A DNA stretch of 64,000 nucleotides, from NCBI GenBank assembly GCA_963770915.1, contig CAVYRG010000001.1:1984001-2048000 (forward strand), in the 5' to 3' direction. The notes below the pieces were generated by a model. It did not search any database. It saw only the letters and a list, made by a program, of their open reading frames with translations, and was not told the DNA's origin. The first letter of the stretch is position 1, and each line of letters begins with the position of its first letter. A program made the translations under genes and the position numbers. Origin of the DNA: PALSA-270 sp963770915 (GTDB taxonomy: Bacteria > Acidobacteriota > Terriglobia > Terriglobales > Acidobacteriaceae). Below are positions 42,389 to 53,305 of the stretch, one piece after another.

Positions 42389-43581
42389 GAATCGCTGCCT
42401 GGGCGGCTTTTGCGCTGGTTTTCACCGCTTCCATTTCCTATTTCCCCTATCAGCGGCCGGTACAGGTCTCAGCCGCCGGCCAGCACTATTTCGTCGTCGA
42501 TGACGCGATCTGGCTGCATGCGCGGGCTGACCTTGCAGATCTCCGCCTTTCTGCGGGACAGACTGAGACTCCCTACGCCCTCGTCACCGAATACAGCAGT
42601 CAGCGGGAGCAAAGCACATCCGTCGCCGTTTTGCAGCAGTCCCTCGTCGACGGCAAAACGCAATTCCTCATCGATATGTCGAGCGTCTCCGACTACGACC
42701 ATGTCAAGCTCGACCTGAGCGCGAAAAATTTCGTCGCTCACGCCAGGGTGGAAGGCAGTAACGACCCACACGCGAAGCGCTGGGCCTCAGCCGGCGACAG
42801 CATTTTGTACGATCTCTCCAAAGAAAACCTGGGCAGCAACAACGTGCTGCGCCTGCCCCGCTCCACTTACAAATATTTGCGCGTCACTTTAGAAGGTCAC
42901 GTGCGGCCGGATGAAGTCCTCGGCGTCAGTTCCGAACGCGCCGAGGAGCGCCCGGCCGTATGGCGCGACGTGAGCGATGCGCCCACAACGCAGCAGGCTG
43001 GCCAAGACACCATCCTCACCTTCCAGGTGCCGCAGAATTCCCCTGTCGAAAGGGTGACGCTGGCCATCGCTCCGGCGCAACCCAACTTCGAGCGCAATGT
43101 CGAAATTCAGGGCGAGAAGGGCGAGTGGCTCAGCGCGGGAGAGATCAATCGCATCCACATGGTTCGCGACGGGCAGAAGATTGACTCCGAGCGGCAGGAA
43201 GTCCCGTTCTCCGCCGCCCCACAGAAATCCATCAAGGTCGTCATCCACAACGGCGACGACCCTCCGCTCCAGCTTTCCGGTGCTCGCCTGCAACAGATCG
43301 AGCGCCGCGTTTACTTCGACGCTCCCGCCGCCAGCCCGCTCACCCTCTACTACGGCGACCTCAAGCTCGACCCGCCCGTCTATGATTACGCCAAGCTCTT
43401 CGTGCGCGATCCGGCCGCCATCGCCGCGCCACTCGGCCCCGAGACTCCCAACCCCGCCTTCACCGGCCGCCCCGACGACCGCCCCTGGTCCGAAAAGCAT
43501 CCCGCCGTGCTGTGGGTCGTCATCGTCATCGCCGTACTCACCCTGGGAGCCGTTGCCCTCCGCTCCCTGCGCCGCGCCTGA
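42385..43581 (+). CDS. DUF3999 membrane-anchored protein
   Basis: About 398 residues: a signal or anchor (AAWAAFALVFTASISYF), a long beta-rich extracytoplasmic region and a C-terminal membrane helix (VLWVVIVIAVLTLGAVAL). GTG 42385 overlaps the DUF2339 stop. The pairing is conserved across several phyla and suggests an envelope complex, with DUF2339 as the membrane part and DUF3999 outside. The function is unknown. Confidence 0.85.
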   Translation: MRIAAWAAFALVFTASISYFPYQRPVQVSAAGQHYFVVDDAIWLHARADLADLRLSAGQTETPYALVTEYSSQREQSTSVAVLQQSLVDGKTQFLIDMSSVSDYDHVKLDLSAKNFVAHARVEGSNDPHAKRWASAGDSILYDLSKENLGSNNVLRLPRSTYKYLRVTLEGHVRPDEVLGVSSERAEERPAVWRDVSDAPTTQQAGQDTILTFQVPQNSPVERVTLAIAPAQPNFERNVEIQGEKGEWLSAGEINRIHMVRDGQKIDSERQEVPFSAAPQKSIKVVIHNGDDPPLQLSGARLQQIERRVYFDAPAASPLTLYYGDLKLDPPVYDYAKLFVRDPAAIAAPLGPETPNPAFTGRPDDRPWSEKHPAVLWVVIVIAVLTLGAVALRSLRRA

Positions 43582-43586
43582 GGTCT

Positions 43587-43823
43587 TCACTCCCCTCCCA
43601 TCCGTCGTGGCGCAAAATTCAGAGCCGTCCGCATCCTCTCGACCGCCGTCGACGGCAGCCTGTCCGCCTCCGCTGCCTTCTTATCCTCCACTCCAGCCTC
43701 CTCCCCGACCGCCTCCCGCAGCAGTTCCCACGCCTTACGATATTTCTCATACTGCCCCGCCGGTATGCACAACGACACCGACCGTATTCCCATCACCTCT
43801 TTTGCCGGCAGAATGAACCACAC
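43587..43823 (-). CDS. Small hypothetical protein
   Basis: A 78-residue frame with protein-like composition: a beta segment (FILPAKEVMGIRSVSLCIP) and a helical one (QYEKYRKAWELLREAVGEEAG), then a basic tail. Start GTG 43823 follows GGAGAT closely. ATG 43793 is also possible, with GAGG upstream. It is convergent with the DUF3999 gene, 5 bp apart. No family is recognised. Confidence 0.45.
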   Translation of the reverse strand: MWFILPAKEVMGIRSVSLCIPAGQYEKYRKAWELLREAVGEEAGVEDKKAAEADRLPSTAVERMRTALNFAPRRMGGE

Positions 43824-43949
43824 ATCTCCGGCACAGCCCCTCGTTGCGATTTAAGATTTGGCGTTTCACGTAACAAAACTCGCACCCCCGAGATTAGCGA
43901 TGCCCGCGCGCCCTCGACATCTTTTCCCCATCGGCATAAAGTATTGCGC

Positions 43950-45044
43950 ATGGACCGACGCGAATTCGCTAAACTTTCCGCCTTCGCCCTGGCATCAAGT
44001 TTCGTCCCATCGTTTTCACAGCTCGCATTCGGCCAGGAAAAGCCGGTCGGCTACGCCGCCATCGGCCTGGGCCGCATCTGCGACATCTTCATGCGCGCCT
44101 GCACCCTGACGACGTCCTCGAAGATCACGGCCCTGGTCACCGGCCATCCCGACACCAAGGGCGTGAAGTATGCCGACATGTATGGCGTTCCGAAGACTTC
44201 CATCTACAGTTACGACACTTTCGACCGCATCGCTGACAACAAAGACGTCGACGCCGTTTACATCGGGCTGCCCAACAGCATGCACAAGGAATTTGTGCTG
44301 CGCGCCGCCGCCGCGGGCAAGCATGTGCTCTGCGAAAAGCCCATGGCCATTTCCAGCGCCGAATGCCGCGACATGATCGCCGCCTGCAAAAAAGCCAACG
44401 TCAAGCTCATGATCGCCTACCGCGTGCAGTACGAGCCGCTGTGGATGAAGACCTTCGACATGATCAAATCCGGCGGCATCGGCGATGTCGAATCCTTCCA
44501 GGGCGGCTTTTACAGCGTTCAGAATAACCCCAGCGAGTGGCGCCTCAACCGCAAGCTTGCCGGCGGAGGTTCTCTCCTCGACCTGGGCATCTATCCGCTC
44601 AACGCCATTCGCCACTCCATCGGCGAAGAGCCCACCGACTTCACCGCAGTCGTCGCCACCCGGGACACCAAAAGCGGCCTCTTCGCCGAGGTCGAGCAAT
44701 CGATCGAGTGGACGATGAAGTTCCCCTCGGGGATCATCGCCTCTTGCGGATGTTCCTACGGCCAAGTGGGGCCGAACTTCCTGATGATGAACGGCGACCA
44801 CGGCGCGCTCAACATGGATCCCGCGTTCACCTACGGCGGCCCGCACCTTACCGGATTCGCCAACGGCCAGCGTATCGACGAGCAGAGCCCGGGCAAGCAT
44901 CCTTACGTCTTCGCGTTAGAGGCGGACCACTTCTCTGACTGCGTCCGCAACAACAAAGAACCGCGCTCGCCGGGCGAGGAAGGGCTGAAAGACATGATCG
45001 CGATGGAGGGCATTTACAAGGCTGCCGGGACTCCGATCGCGTAG
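43950..45044 (+). CDS. Exported Gfo/Idh/MocA oxidoreductase (glucose-fructose oxidoreductase-like)
   Basis: The 364 residues begin with a Tat-like signal (MDRREFAKLSAFALASSFVPSFSQLAFG). A Rossmann fold (GYAAIGLGRICDIF), the EKPMAIS motif near 131 and GGGSLLDLGIYPLNAIR with the catalytic Asp/His region follow. Periplasmic members keep NADP bound and act on sugars, with the Tat route needed for folded export. A TatA gene is present at 29504. ATG 43950 is chosen because it starts the twin-arginine region. Confidence 0.85.
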   Translation: MDRREFAKLSAFALASSFVPSFSQLAFGQEKPVGYAAIGLGRICDIFMRACTLTTSSKITALVTGHPDTKGVKYADMYGVPKTSIYSYDTFDRIADNKDVDAVYIGLPNSMHKEFVLRAAAAGKHVLCEKPMAISSAECRDMIAACKKANVKLMIAYRVQYEPLWMKTFDMIKSGGIGDVESFQGGFYSVQNNPSEWRLNRKLAGGGSLLDLGIYPLNAIRHSIGEEPTDFTAVVATRDTKSGLFAEVEQSIEWTMKFPSGIIASCGCSYGQVGPNFLMMNGDHGALNMDPAFTYGGPHLTGFANGQRIDEQSPGKHPYVFALEADHFSDCVRNNKEPRSPGEEGLKDMIAMEGIYKAAGTPIA

Positions 45045-45131
45045 CGCGTTTGTGGAGCGACAGGCGTCTCGGGGTGCCCCTCCAAGCTCCGCTTGGGCGG
45101 GGATTTTCGACGACCGATTGAATCAATGAAG

Positions 45132-45152
45132 TGACGGGCGCCCTCGCCCGCT
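45132..45152. repeat. GACGGGCG hairpin repeat, 3' of the Fic gene
   Basis: GACGGGCG-CCCT-CGCCCGC forms a 7-bp stem about 115 bp after the fic stop. A degraded copy lies at 45054-45075. Same family as 18107 and 46614. Confidence 0.5.
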
Positions 45153-45267
45153 TGGCTAAACATCAGTCCCAAACATCCCGACCGAAACCGGGCTCCGGGC
45201 GAAGCCGAGAGGGAGGACGAAGTGAGGGACTTGGCGCTGCGGCGATGCACCTAAGCATACGGAATCG

Positions 45268-46377
45268 TCAGATGACCTTGTCGCCCTCGCAAAGGTTAAG
45301 CAACTCCGCAAAGGCAAATATCTCTGCGCGACGCCCGCTACCCTTGCGGACGGTCTTCAGTATTCCGCCCTTGCGGAGCCTTCGCAGCATCTGCATAACG
45401 GTGGGAAGGCTTGGCATCTGCCTACGACGTGCCAGGTGGCTGCTCTGGAAAATAGGTTGGTCAAATAGGCGATCGAGTAGCGGCACTGCATATTGGGAAT
45501 GCGTGAGTTCAATCACTTTTGCCTTCAGGCGCTCATACAGCTCGATAATGGCGCGGGCGGTAGTCGCATTAGTCTTCGCTTGCTCAGTCACGGCGCGCAG
45601 GAAGAATTCTATCCAGCGATCCCAGCTTTTCGGTTTTCCCAAATCACGGAGCCGGTCGACATATTGCTCGCGATTCGCCTCCAGGTAGCTGGAGATGTAA
45701 AACATCGGCCGCGACAAGAGTTGCTTTTCATGCAGGAACAGCGGGACCAGAATGCGGCCGAGGCGGCCATTCCCATCCAGGAAAGGGTGAATGATCTCAA
45801 ATTGCGCGTGCACAATGGCAAGCTGTACCAGAGGATCGCGCTCCTCCCCGTGGTAATACTTCTCCAAATTATCAAGGTGGTCCTTCAGGAAAAGGGGCGC
45901 TGGGGGAACGAAGCGCGCAGTTTCAATCGTTGAAGCGGGAGGCCCGATCCAATTTTGCTCGGTCCGAAACTGTCCTCTAGCCTTGTTTCTCCCTCGCACA
46001 CTGTCGAGCAGGATGCTGTGAAGCTTGAGCAGGAGATTAAGGTTAAAGGGACGTTTCTTTAGTTCCTCTTCGGCGGTCTGCAAGGCTTGACGATAATTAA
46101 TAATCTCTTGAATGTCCTGGCGTTTCGATTCCTCCACTCGTTCCTCGCCTGCCTCGAATTTCAACACCTCCCCCAGGGTCGCTTGCGTCCCTTCCATGCG
46201 AGAAGAGAGGACGGCCTCCTGGGTTGTCAGTGGAGAAAGCAAGACCTCAGGATTGGGGACGCCATAGAGGATTCCGTCGTACAAGGCAAGCGCCCGATTG
46301 GCTTGACCAATCAGGGGAACGAGAGATGGCCAGTCAATGCTGGTGAGTGGAAGTCGCTCTGCGACAAAGGGTTTCAT
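45268..46377 (-). CDS. Fic-family AMP transferase
   Basis: The 369 residues have the complete active loop HPFLDGNGRLGR (197-208) and the inhibitory motif SSRMEG (Ser58, Glu62, Gly63) at the N-terminus. This makes it a self-inhibited class II Fic. The C-terminal ~100 residues form a winged-helix domain (MPSLPTVMQMLRRLRKGGILKTV). Such enzymes add AMP to target proteins. The target is unknown. No separate antitoxin gene is adjacent, as expected when the inhibitor is internal. Confidence 0.92.
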   Translation of the reverse strand: MKPFVAERLPLTSIDWPSLVPLIGQANRALALYDGILYGVPNPEVLLSPLTTQEAVLSSRMEGTQATLGEVLKFEAGEERVEESKRQDIQEIINYRQALQTAEEELKKRPFNLNLLLKLHSILLDSVRGRNKARGQFRTEQNWIGPPASTIETARFVPPAPLFLKDHLDNLEKYYHGEERDPLVQLAIVHAQFEIIHPFLDGNGRLGRILVPLFLHEKQLLSRPMFYISSYLEANREQYVDRLRDLGKPKSWDRWIEFFLRAVTEQAKTNATTARAIIELYERLKAKVIELTHSQYAVPLLDRLFDQPIFQSSHLARRRQMPSLPTVMQMLRRLRKGGILKTVRKGSGRRAEIFAFAELLNLCEGDKVI

Positions 46378-46401
46378 GCCTGCCTTTTGTTTGTCTAAAG
46401 C

Positions 46402-46430
46402 AGATTAACCGCTAGCCTGGTTTGTGTAAA
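46402..46430 (-). promoter_or_regulatory. Candidate promoter of the Fic gene
   Basis: On the minus strand TTTACA (46425-46430), a 17-bp spacer and TAATCT (46402-46407) about 25 bp before ATG. The surrounding 46378-46500 is AT-rich. Confidence 0.5.
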
Positions 46431-46613
46431 GTATTTTGCTATTTTCTTAATACAAGTCTGGTTGTTGACGCTACGCTTTAGGCAAGGGGATCGTCCGCAT
46501 ACAAAGGTTTTGATTTCAGCCAGATAGCCGCACAGCTCGCTAGCTAGGCTCCTTTGCGTTCTTTCCTAATGATCCCGGAACAACCCAGCAGCCAGCATAG
46601 CAACTCAAAAGCA

Positions 46614-46631
46614 GCGGGCGAGGGCGCCCGC
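46614..46631 (-). terminator. Terminator after acnA
   Basis: GCGGGCG-AGGG-CGCCCGC is a perfect 7-bp stem 16 bp after the acnA stop. On the minus strand it is followed by TGCTTTTGAG. It belongs to the GACGGGCG hairpin family. Confidence 0.6.
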
Positions 46632-46646
46632 CCCACGCAACGCTAC

Positions 46647-49440
<2,794 letters not shown>

Positions 49441-49600
49441 GAATGCCTTCCTGATTGATTAGTTTAGCTTGTTTGCGGAGGGATCGTAGACCGGGTCATT
49501 GGAGAAAGCTAAGAAACGCAGGCTCCCTCCCCTCGCGGTCGCTGGCGCTCTGGCTTCGGTCGGGACAGTCTTACACAGGTATGGGCCCTCCGATAACCGC

Positions 49601-50386
49601 CTAGTGGAAAAACCGGTAGGGGAGAACGTAGGTAAACCCCGCGAAGACCTCCCAGCGGGTGGAAGTGTGGGTGAGGGCGCGATTGAAGCCGGCGTCGAGG
49701 ACGAGGTTTCTGCGGGCGTTGTAGTTGATGGCCCAGAGATTGCCCACGCAGTTGCTGCGCAGGAAGGGCTGAGTGAAGCGCCATATCTCCCCCGACAGGC
49801 CGAACTTGCCGGTCAGCGAATGAGAGACGGAGAGGGTTTGCCCGAATTGCGCGCGGCGCACTCCGCCTTCCACGACTTCATTAAACAGGTAGTTGATGTC
49901 GTAGTGGAAGCCTTTCACATCTGCGCTGAGGAGCAGAAGAGCGGAGTTCGTGGAGCTGCCGATATCAACGTCGGGCGTGTCTCCTGCGTAGACCTGCCGG
50001 AAGTAACTGAGCGCGACGGTCGGGCGAGCGCCTTCTCCTCGATAAAGAACTCCCTGCGCTCCCAGCGAGACGCCGCCGGTTCCGTTCGCGGATTGACCGG
50101 CGACGCTGGAATGAGCAAAGGGGCCATCCGCCACGAGCAATTGCACCCGGCGCGAGACGGAAAACTTCACCACTTCATTCAGGCTTGATTGGGAGGAGAA
50201 CTCGGGGGAATGGATGGCGTACTGGTACCCGCTTTCGAATTGAAGATAGCCGACGGGGGTAAGAGTTGCGGGAGTGGAGACGGTGGGCCGGCCGGGATTG
50301 GCTGCGGGTTCGTCCGGCTGCTGTGCGCCCGCAACGGATGCGCCCAAAAACACGGATAGCAGCGAGATGAGTAAGGATCGGAGCAT
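49601..50386 (-). CDS. Outer-membrane beta-barrel protein
   Basis: The 261 residues have a signal peptide (LRSLLISLLSVFLGASVAGA) and a series of amphipathic beta strands ending in an aromatic C-terminus (GFTYVLPYRFFH), as in outer-membrane porin-like proteins. It resembles the MetA-pathway/transporter-like barrels of unknown substrate. It lies 15 bp downstream of the UspA gene on the same strand, so the two may be co-transcribed. Confidence 0.7.
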   Translation of the reverse strand: MLRSLLISLLSVFLGASVAGAQQPDEPAANPGRPTVSTPATLTPVGYLQFESGYQYAIHSPEFSSQSSLNEVVKFSVSRRVQLLVADGPFAHSSVAGQSANGTGGVSLGAQGVLYRGEGARPTVALSYFRQVYAGDTPDVDIGSSTNSALLLLSADVKGFHYDINYLFNEVVEGGVRRAQFGQTLSVSHSLTGKFGLSGEIWRFTQPFLRSNCVGNLWAINYNARRNLVLDAGFNRALTHTSTRWEVFAGFTYVLPYRFFH

Positions 50387-50401
50387 CGTTTGGTGAGAGC
50401 C

Positions 50402-50818
50402 TCACTTGGCTCTGAGCAGCAGAACCGGGGCGCTGATGTTGTGCTGGACTTTGCTCGCCGTGGCGCCGAGAAAAACGTCGGCAAGGAAGCGATGGCCGTG
50501 CGTGCTCATGGCGACCAGATCGCATCCTTTTTGCTTCACCCACTTGATGATCTCGTCGGCGGGTTCGCCGTAAGCAAGCTCGGCCTGGGCGGGAATGCCC
50601 GCAGTCTGGAACTCGGCGCGGATCTTCTCCAAATAAGCTGTGTCTTCGGTGATTTCAGGGCTGACCGCGTCGCGGCCGTAGGTGCGGGCGGCCCATCCGT
50701 CGGCGACGTGGAGCAACACCAGGCGGCTGCCCGCGAGCTTGGCAAGCTGCTTGACGTGCTCGATGATGGCGCGGTCACTGGGCGTGCCGTCGAGCGTAAC
50801 GAGGATAGTGGAGTACAT
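50402..50818 (-). CDS. Universal stress protein, UspA family
   Basis: The 138-residue Rossmann-like protein begins MYSTILVTLDGTPSDRAIIEHV and ends with the nucleotide-loop region MSTHGHRFLADVFLGATASKV. The classic G-2x-G-9x-G(S/T) pattern is only partly kept: the second Gly is replaced. ATP binding is therefore uncertain. Usp proteins respond to stress or redox state. It lies downstream of mntH on the same strand, 149 bp apart. Confidence 0.85.
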   Translation of the reverse strand: MYSTILVTLDGTPSDRAIIEHVKQLAKLAGSRLVLLHVADGWAARTYGRDAVSPEITEDTAYLEKIRAEFQTAGIPAQAELAYGEPADEIIKWVKQKGCDLVAMSTHGHRFLADVFLGATASKVQHNISAPVLLLRAK

Positions 50819-50850
50819 GGGGTTTAGTTTCTCGTGCTGCCTGAGTTAGT

Positions 50851-50976
50851 CGTACCCCAGCGGCTAAAGGCTTTCATCCCGGCACCCTTTATCGCTGCGT
50901 TGAAGCCCCGCGTCACTCAAAATATCCTTCATCGGGCCAAAATATGGTCCATCGATCAAAATATGTTTCATCGGCC
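50851..50976. repeat. CAGCGGCTAAAGG element and three tandem AAAATAT repeats
   Basis: From 50851 a CAGCGGCTAAAGG...TATCGCTGCG element, then three ~19-20-bp units beginning AAAATAT (50919-50938, 50939-50957, 50958-50976), each with a CATCG core. The last unit contains the mntH stop codon. Confidence 0.6.
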
Positions 50977-52386
50977 GGCGATGACCTGCCAGGCGGCACG
51001 CACTGAATCGGGCAGGCCATAGACGTCCATGGCGGTGATCAGAATAGCACTGGCCCAACCGGCCAACAGGAGAAACCAACCGTTCTTCCATCGGCCCATA
51101 CGCTTGCGGGAACTGGTGAATTGCAAAAGCGGAAACATGGCGAAAGGCAATTGCAGCGCGAGCACTACCTGGCTGAGCGTCAACAAATCGGTGACGCTGC
51201 TGTCGCCGCGCAGGCCGATGATCAACACTGCAGGCAGAATGGCGAGACTGCGCGTGATGAGGCGGCGGACCCAGGGCTTGATCCGCCAGTGCATGAAGCC
51301 TTCCATCACCACCTGGCCGGCGAGCGTGCCGGTAATCGTGCTGCTCTGACCGCTGGCCAGCAACGCTACGGCAAACAGGGTGCTGGCGAAGGCGGTGCCC
51401 AGAAGCGGAGCCAAAGTCAGGTAGGCGACGCGGATCCAGTCGCTATCTGCGTTGAACGCCACGAGGTGGCCGCCGGGGACGATGACGTTTTGTTTTCCGA
51501 AAAATACCATCGCGGCCAGCACCAGAATGGCCGCATTGACGAAGAACGCGACAGTAAGGGCCACGACGGAGTCGATGGTGTTAAAACGAAGAGCGCTGCG
51601 AACGGAGGACTCGTCTTTTTGCAGCTTGCGGCTTTGCACCAAAGCGGAATGCAGATAGAGGTTGTGGGGCATCACGGTGGCGCCGATGATGCCGATGGCG
51701 ACGTAGAGCATTCCCACTTGGCGGAATTGCGGCGAAATCATGGCCCGGCCCATTTCCAGAAAACTGGGCTGGGTTTGCGGAAGAATGAAAATTTCGATGA
51801 AGTAGCAAACTGAAATGGTCGCGACCAGCAACAGCACAACGGCTTCAATGGTGCGCATGCCGAAGCGCTGCAGAGCAAGCAGCAGCAGCACGTCGAGACC
51901 GGTAATGATGACTGCCCACAGCAACGGGATGTGGAACAGCAAGTTGAGGGCGACGGCGCTGCCCAGCACTTCCGCCAAGTCGCAGGCGCCGATGGCGACT
52001 TCGCTGAACAGCCAGTTGGGCCAGCGCGTCCAGCGGGGGTACCAGTCGCGACAGCATTGCGCGAGATCTTTGCCGGTGACGACGCCAAGACGGGCGGAGA
52101 TGACTTGCATGAAAATGGCCATGAGGCTGGCGACCCCGACTACCCACAAAAGCCCGTACTTGAACTGCGCGCCGCCTTGCAGGTCGGTGCCCCAATTGCC
52201 GGGATCCATGTAGCCGACGCTGACGAGGATGGCCGGACCGACGAAAGCACGCCACTGCTCCCAGAATCCCGCCTGATGATGCGGCACTTCGATGGAGCCG
52301 TGCACGCCTTCGAGGGACAGGTGGTTCACTGGGGCGGGAGAGCTCAACTCCCCATGACTGCTCGTTTGTCCATTGGATTGTTTCAT
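50968..52386 (-). CDS. mntH: NRAMP-type Mn2+/Fe2+ proton symporter
   Basis: The 472-residue transporter has about eleven membrane helices. Metal-site motifs are DPGN (SVGYMDPGNWGTD) and MPH (GATVMPHNLYLHSAL). It imports Mn(II) and some Fe(II) with protons. Start ATG 52386 is chosen; the frame extends to a TTG at 52413. A DtxR-type regulator lies 65 bp upstream, and the gap holds a 14-bp palindrome shared with its promoter. Confidence 0.94.
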   Translation of the reverse strand: MKQSNGQTSSHGELSSPAPVNHLSLEGVHGSIEVPHHQAGFWEQWRAFVGPAILVSVGYMDPGNWGTDLQGGAQFKYGLLWVVGVASLMAIFMQVISARLGVVTGKDLAQCCRDWYPRWTRWPNWLFSEVAIGACDLAEVLGSAVALNLLFHIPLLWAVIITGLDVLLLLALQRFGMRTIEAVVLLLVATISVCYFIEIFILPQTQPSFLEMGRAMISPQFRQVGMLYVAIGIIGATVMPHNLYLHSALVQSRKLQKDESSVRSALRFNTIDSVVALTVAFFVNAAILVLAAMVFFGKQNVIVPGGHLVAFNADSDWIRVAYLTLAPLLGTAFASTLFAVALLASGQSSTITGTLAGQVVMEGFMHWRIKPWVRRLITRSLAILPAVLIIGLRGDSSVTDLLTLSQVVLALQLPFAMFPLLQFTSSRKRMGRWKNGWFLLLAGWASAILITAMDVYGLPDSVRAAWQVIAGR

Positions 52387-52433
52387 CGCGCGGGCGGCAA
52401 AGCGGCACGTCAACCGGCGTACATACCAAATAC

Positions 52434-52447
52434 TTAACTATGGTTAA
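52434..52447. promoter_or_regulatory. DtxR/MntR-type box before mntH
   Basis: TTAACTATGGTTAA, a 5-bp inverted repeat around TATG, about 48 bp before the mntH ATG. One base differs from the box before dtxR. Confidence 0.7.
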
Positions 52448-52450
52448 TCA

Positions 52451-53119
52451 CTATAGCAGATGGGAAGGTTGGCGGGAAACCCAAATTTTTTCCGCCGCGG
52501 GGCGGCCCAGGATCGTATCGCCTCCGGCGGTGCGGATGGAAAGCGTTTTGTCGTAGTTGCGCTCGACCAGGCCCAGTTCCGCTCCGGGGCGAATGTTGCG
52601 GGCCTCGAGAAACTCGAGCAGATGCCGGTCGCGCTCGTAGATGCCGCTCACGCGGTAGCGTTTGCCGGCCTCGGCTTCGGAGAGCAGCAGCAAGCCGCGA
52701 CGGCGGCGGCTATCGGGACTTTCCATCTCGCTCAAATTGCCATGGGGGCAAGCGCCGTCCCGGCCCAGCTTGGCGAGCAATTTGGTTTCAAAGTCGGGGG
52801 AAACGGCGTGTTCCAGGCGCTCAGCCTCGTCGTGCACTTTGTACCACTCCATGCCGAATATCTCCGCGAGCATGCGCTCGATCAGGTGATGGCGCAGGCT
52901 GAGCTTGCGGGCGATCTTGCGGCCGCCGGGGGTCAAGACCACGTGGCCCTCGCGGTGTACACGCACCAGGCCGTCTTTCTTCAGGCGGCGCAGCGCCATG
53001 GTAACGGCGGGCGGAGAAACTGAAAGCCAGTGCGCCAGGGTGGCGGAAATGACGGTTTCGCCTTCGCTTTCGGCCTGCAGGATGGCTTTGAGGTAATCTT
53101 CTTTGGAGACGGTGATCAT
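52451..53119 (-). CDS. DtxR/MntR-family metal-dependent regulator
   Basis: The 222 residues show the winged helix of the family (EDYLKAILQAE, ATLAHWLSVSPPAVTMALRRLKKDGLV), the metal-binding dimerisation domain (RHHLIERMLAEIFGMEWYKVHDEAERLEHAVS with Cys/His/Glu ligands near CPHG) and a C-terminal FeoA/SH3-like domain. With Mn or Fe bound it should repress mntH and itself. The gene has a perfect TATAAT 8 bp before ATG, so its mRNA may be leaderless. Confidence 0.92.
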   Translation of the reverse strand: MITVSKEDYLKAILQAESEGETVISATLAHWLSVSPPAVTMALRRLKKDGLVRVHREGHVVLTPGGRKIARKLSLRHHLIERMLAEIFGMEWYKVHDEAERLEHAVSPDFETKLLAKLGRDGACPHGNLSEMESPDSRRRRGLLLLSEAEAGKRYRVSGIYERDRHLLEFLEARNIRPGAELGLVERNYDKTLSIRTAGGDTILGRPAAEKIWVSRQPSHLL

Positions 53120-53127
53120 GCCGGATG

Positions 53128-53155
53128 ATTATAGCGCCGGGTTAAGCATAGTTAA
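53128..53155 (-). promoter_or_regulatory. dtxR promoter with overlapping DtxR box
   Basis: On the minus strand TTAACT (53150-53155), 16 bp and TATAAT (53128-53133). The box TTAACTATGCTTAA (53142-53155) covers the -35. The ATG begins 8 nt after the -10. Confidence 0.75.
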
Positions 53156-53207
53156 GGTCGACCAATCGGATATCTTACGCCTGGGAATTACCGCCGACCA
53201 GAAAAGG

Positions 53208-53241
53208 TCAATCACAGAAGACACAGAGGGGCACAGGGGAA
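53208..53241. repeat. CTCTGTG dispersed repeat, copy 6
   Basis: CACAGAAGACACAGAGGGGCACAGGGG, the reverse orientation of the family, between dtxR and purD. Confidence 0.6.
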
Positions 53242-53305
53242 GTGTCAGGGGGTGTCAGTTTGACATGGCTTCCTCCGCGCCCCTAACCTAATGGGTCTTA
53301 GGCCT

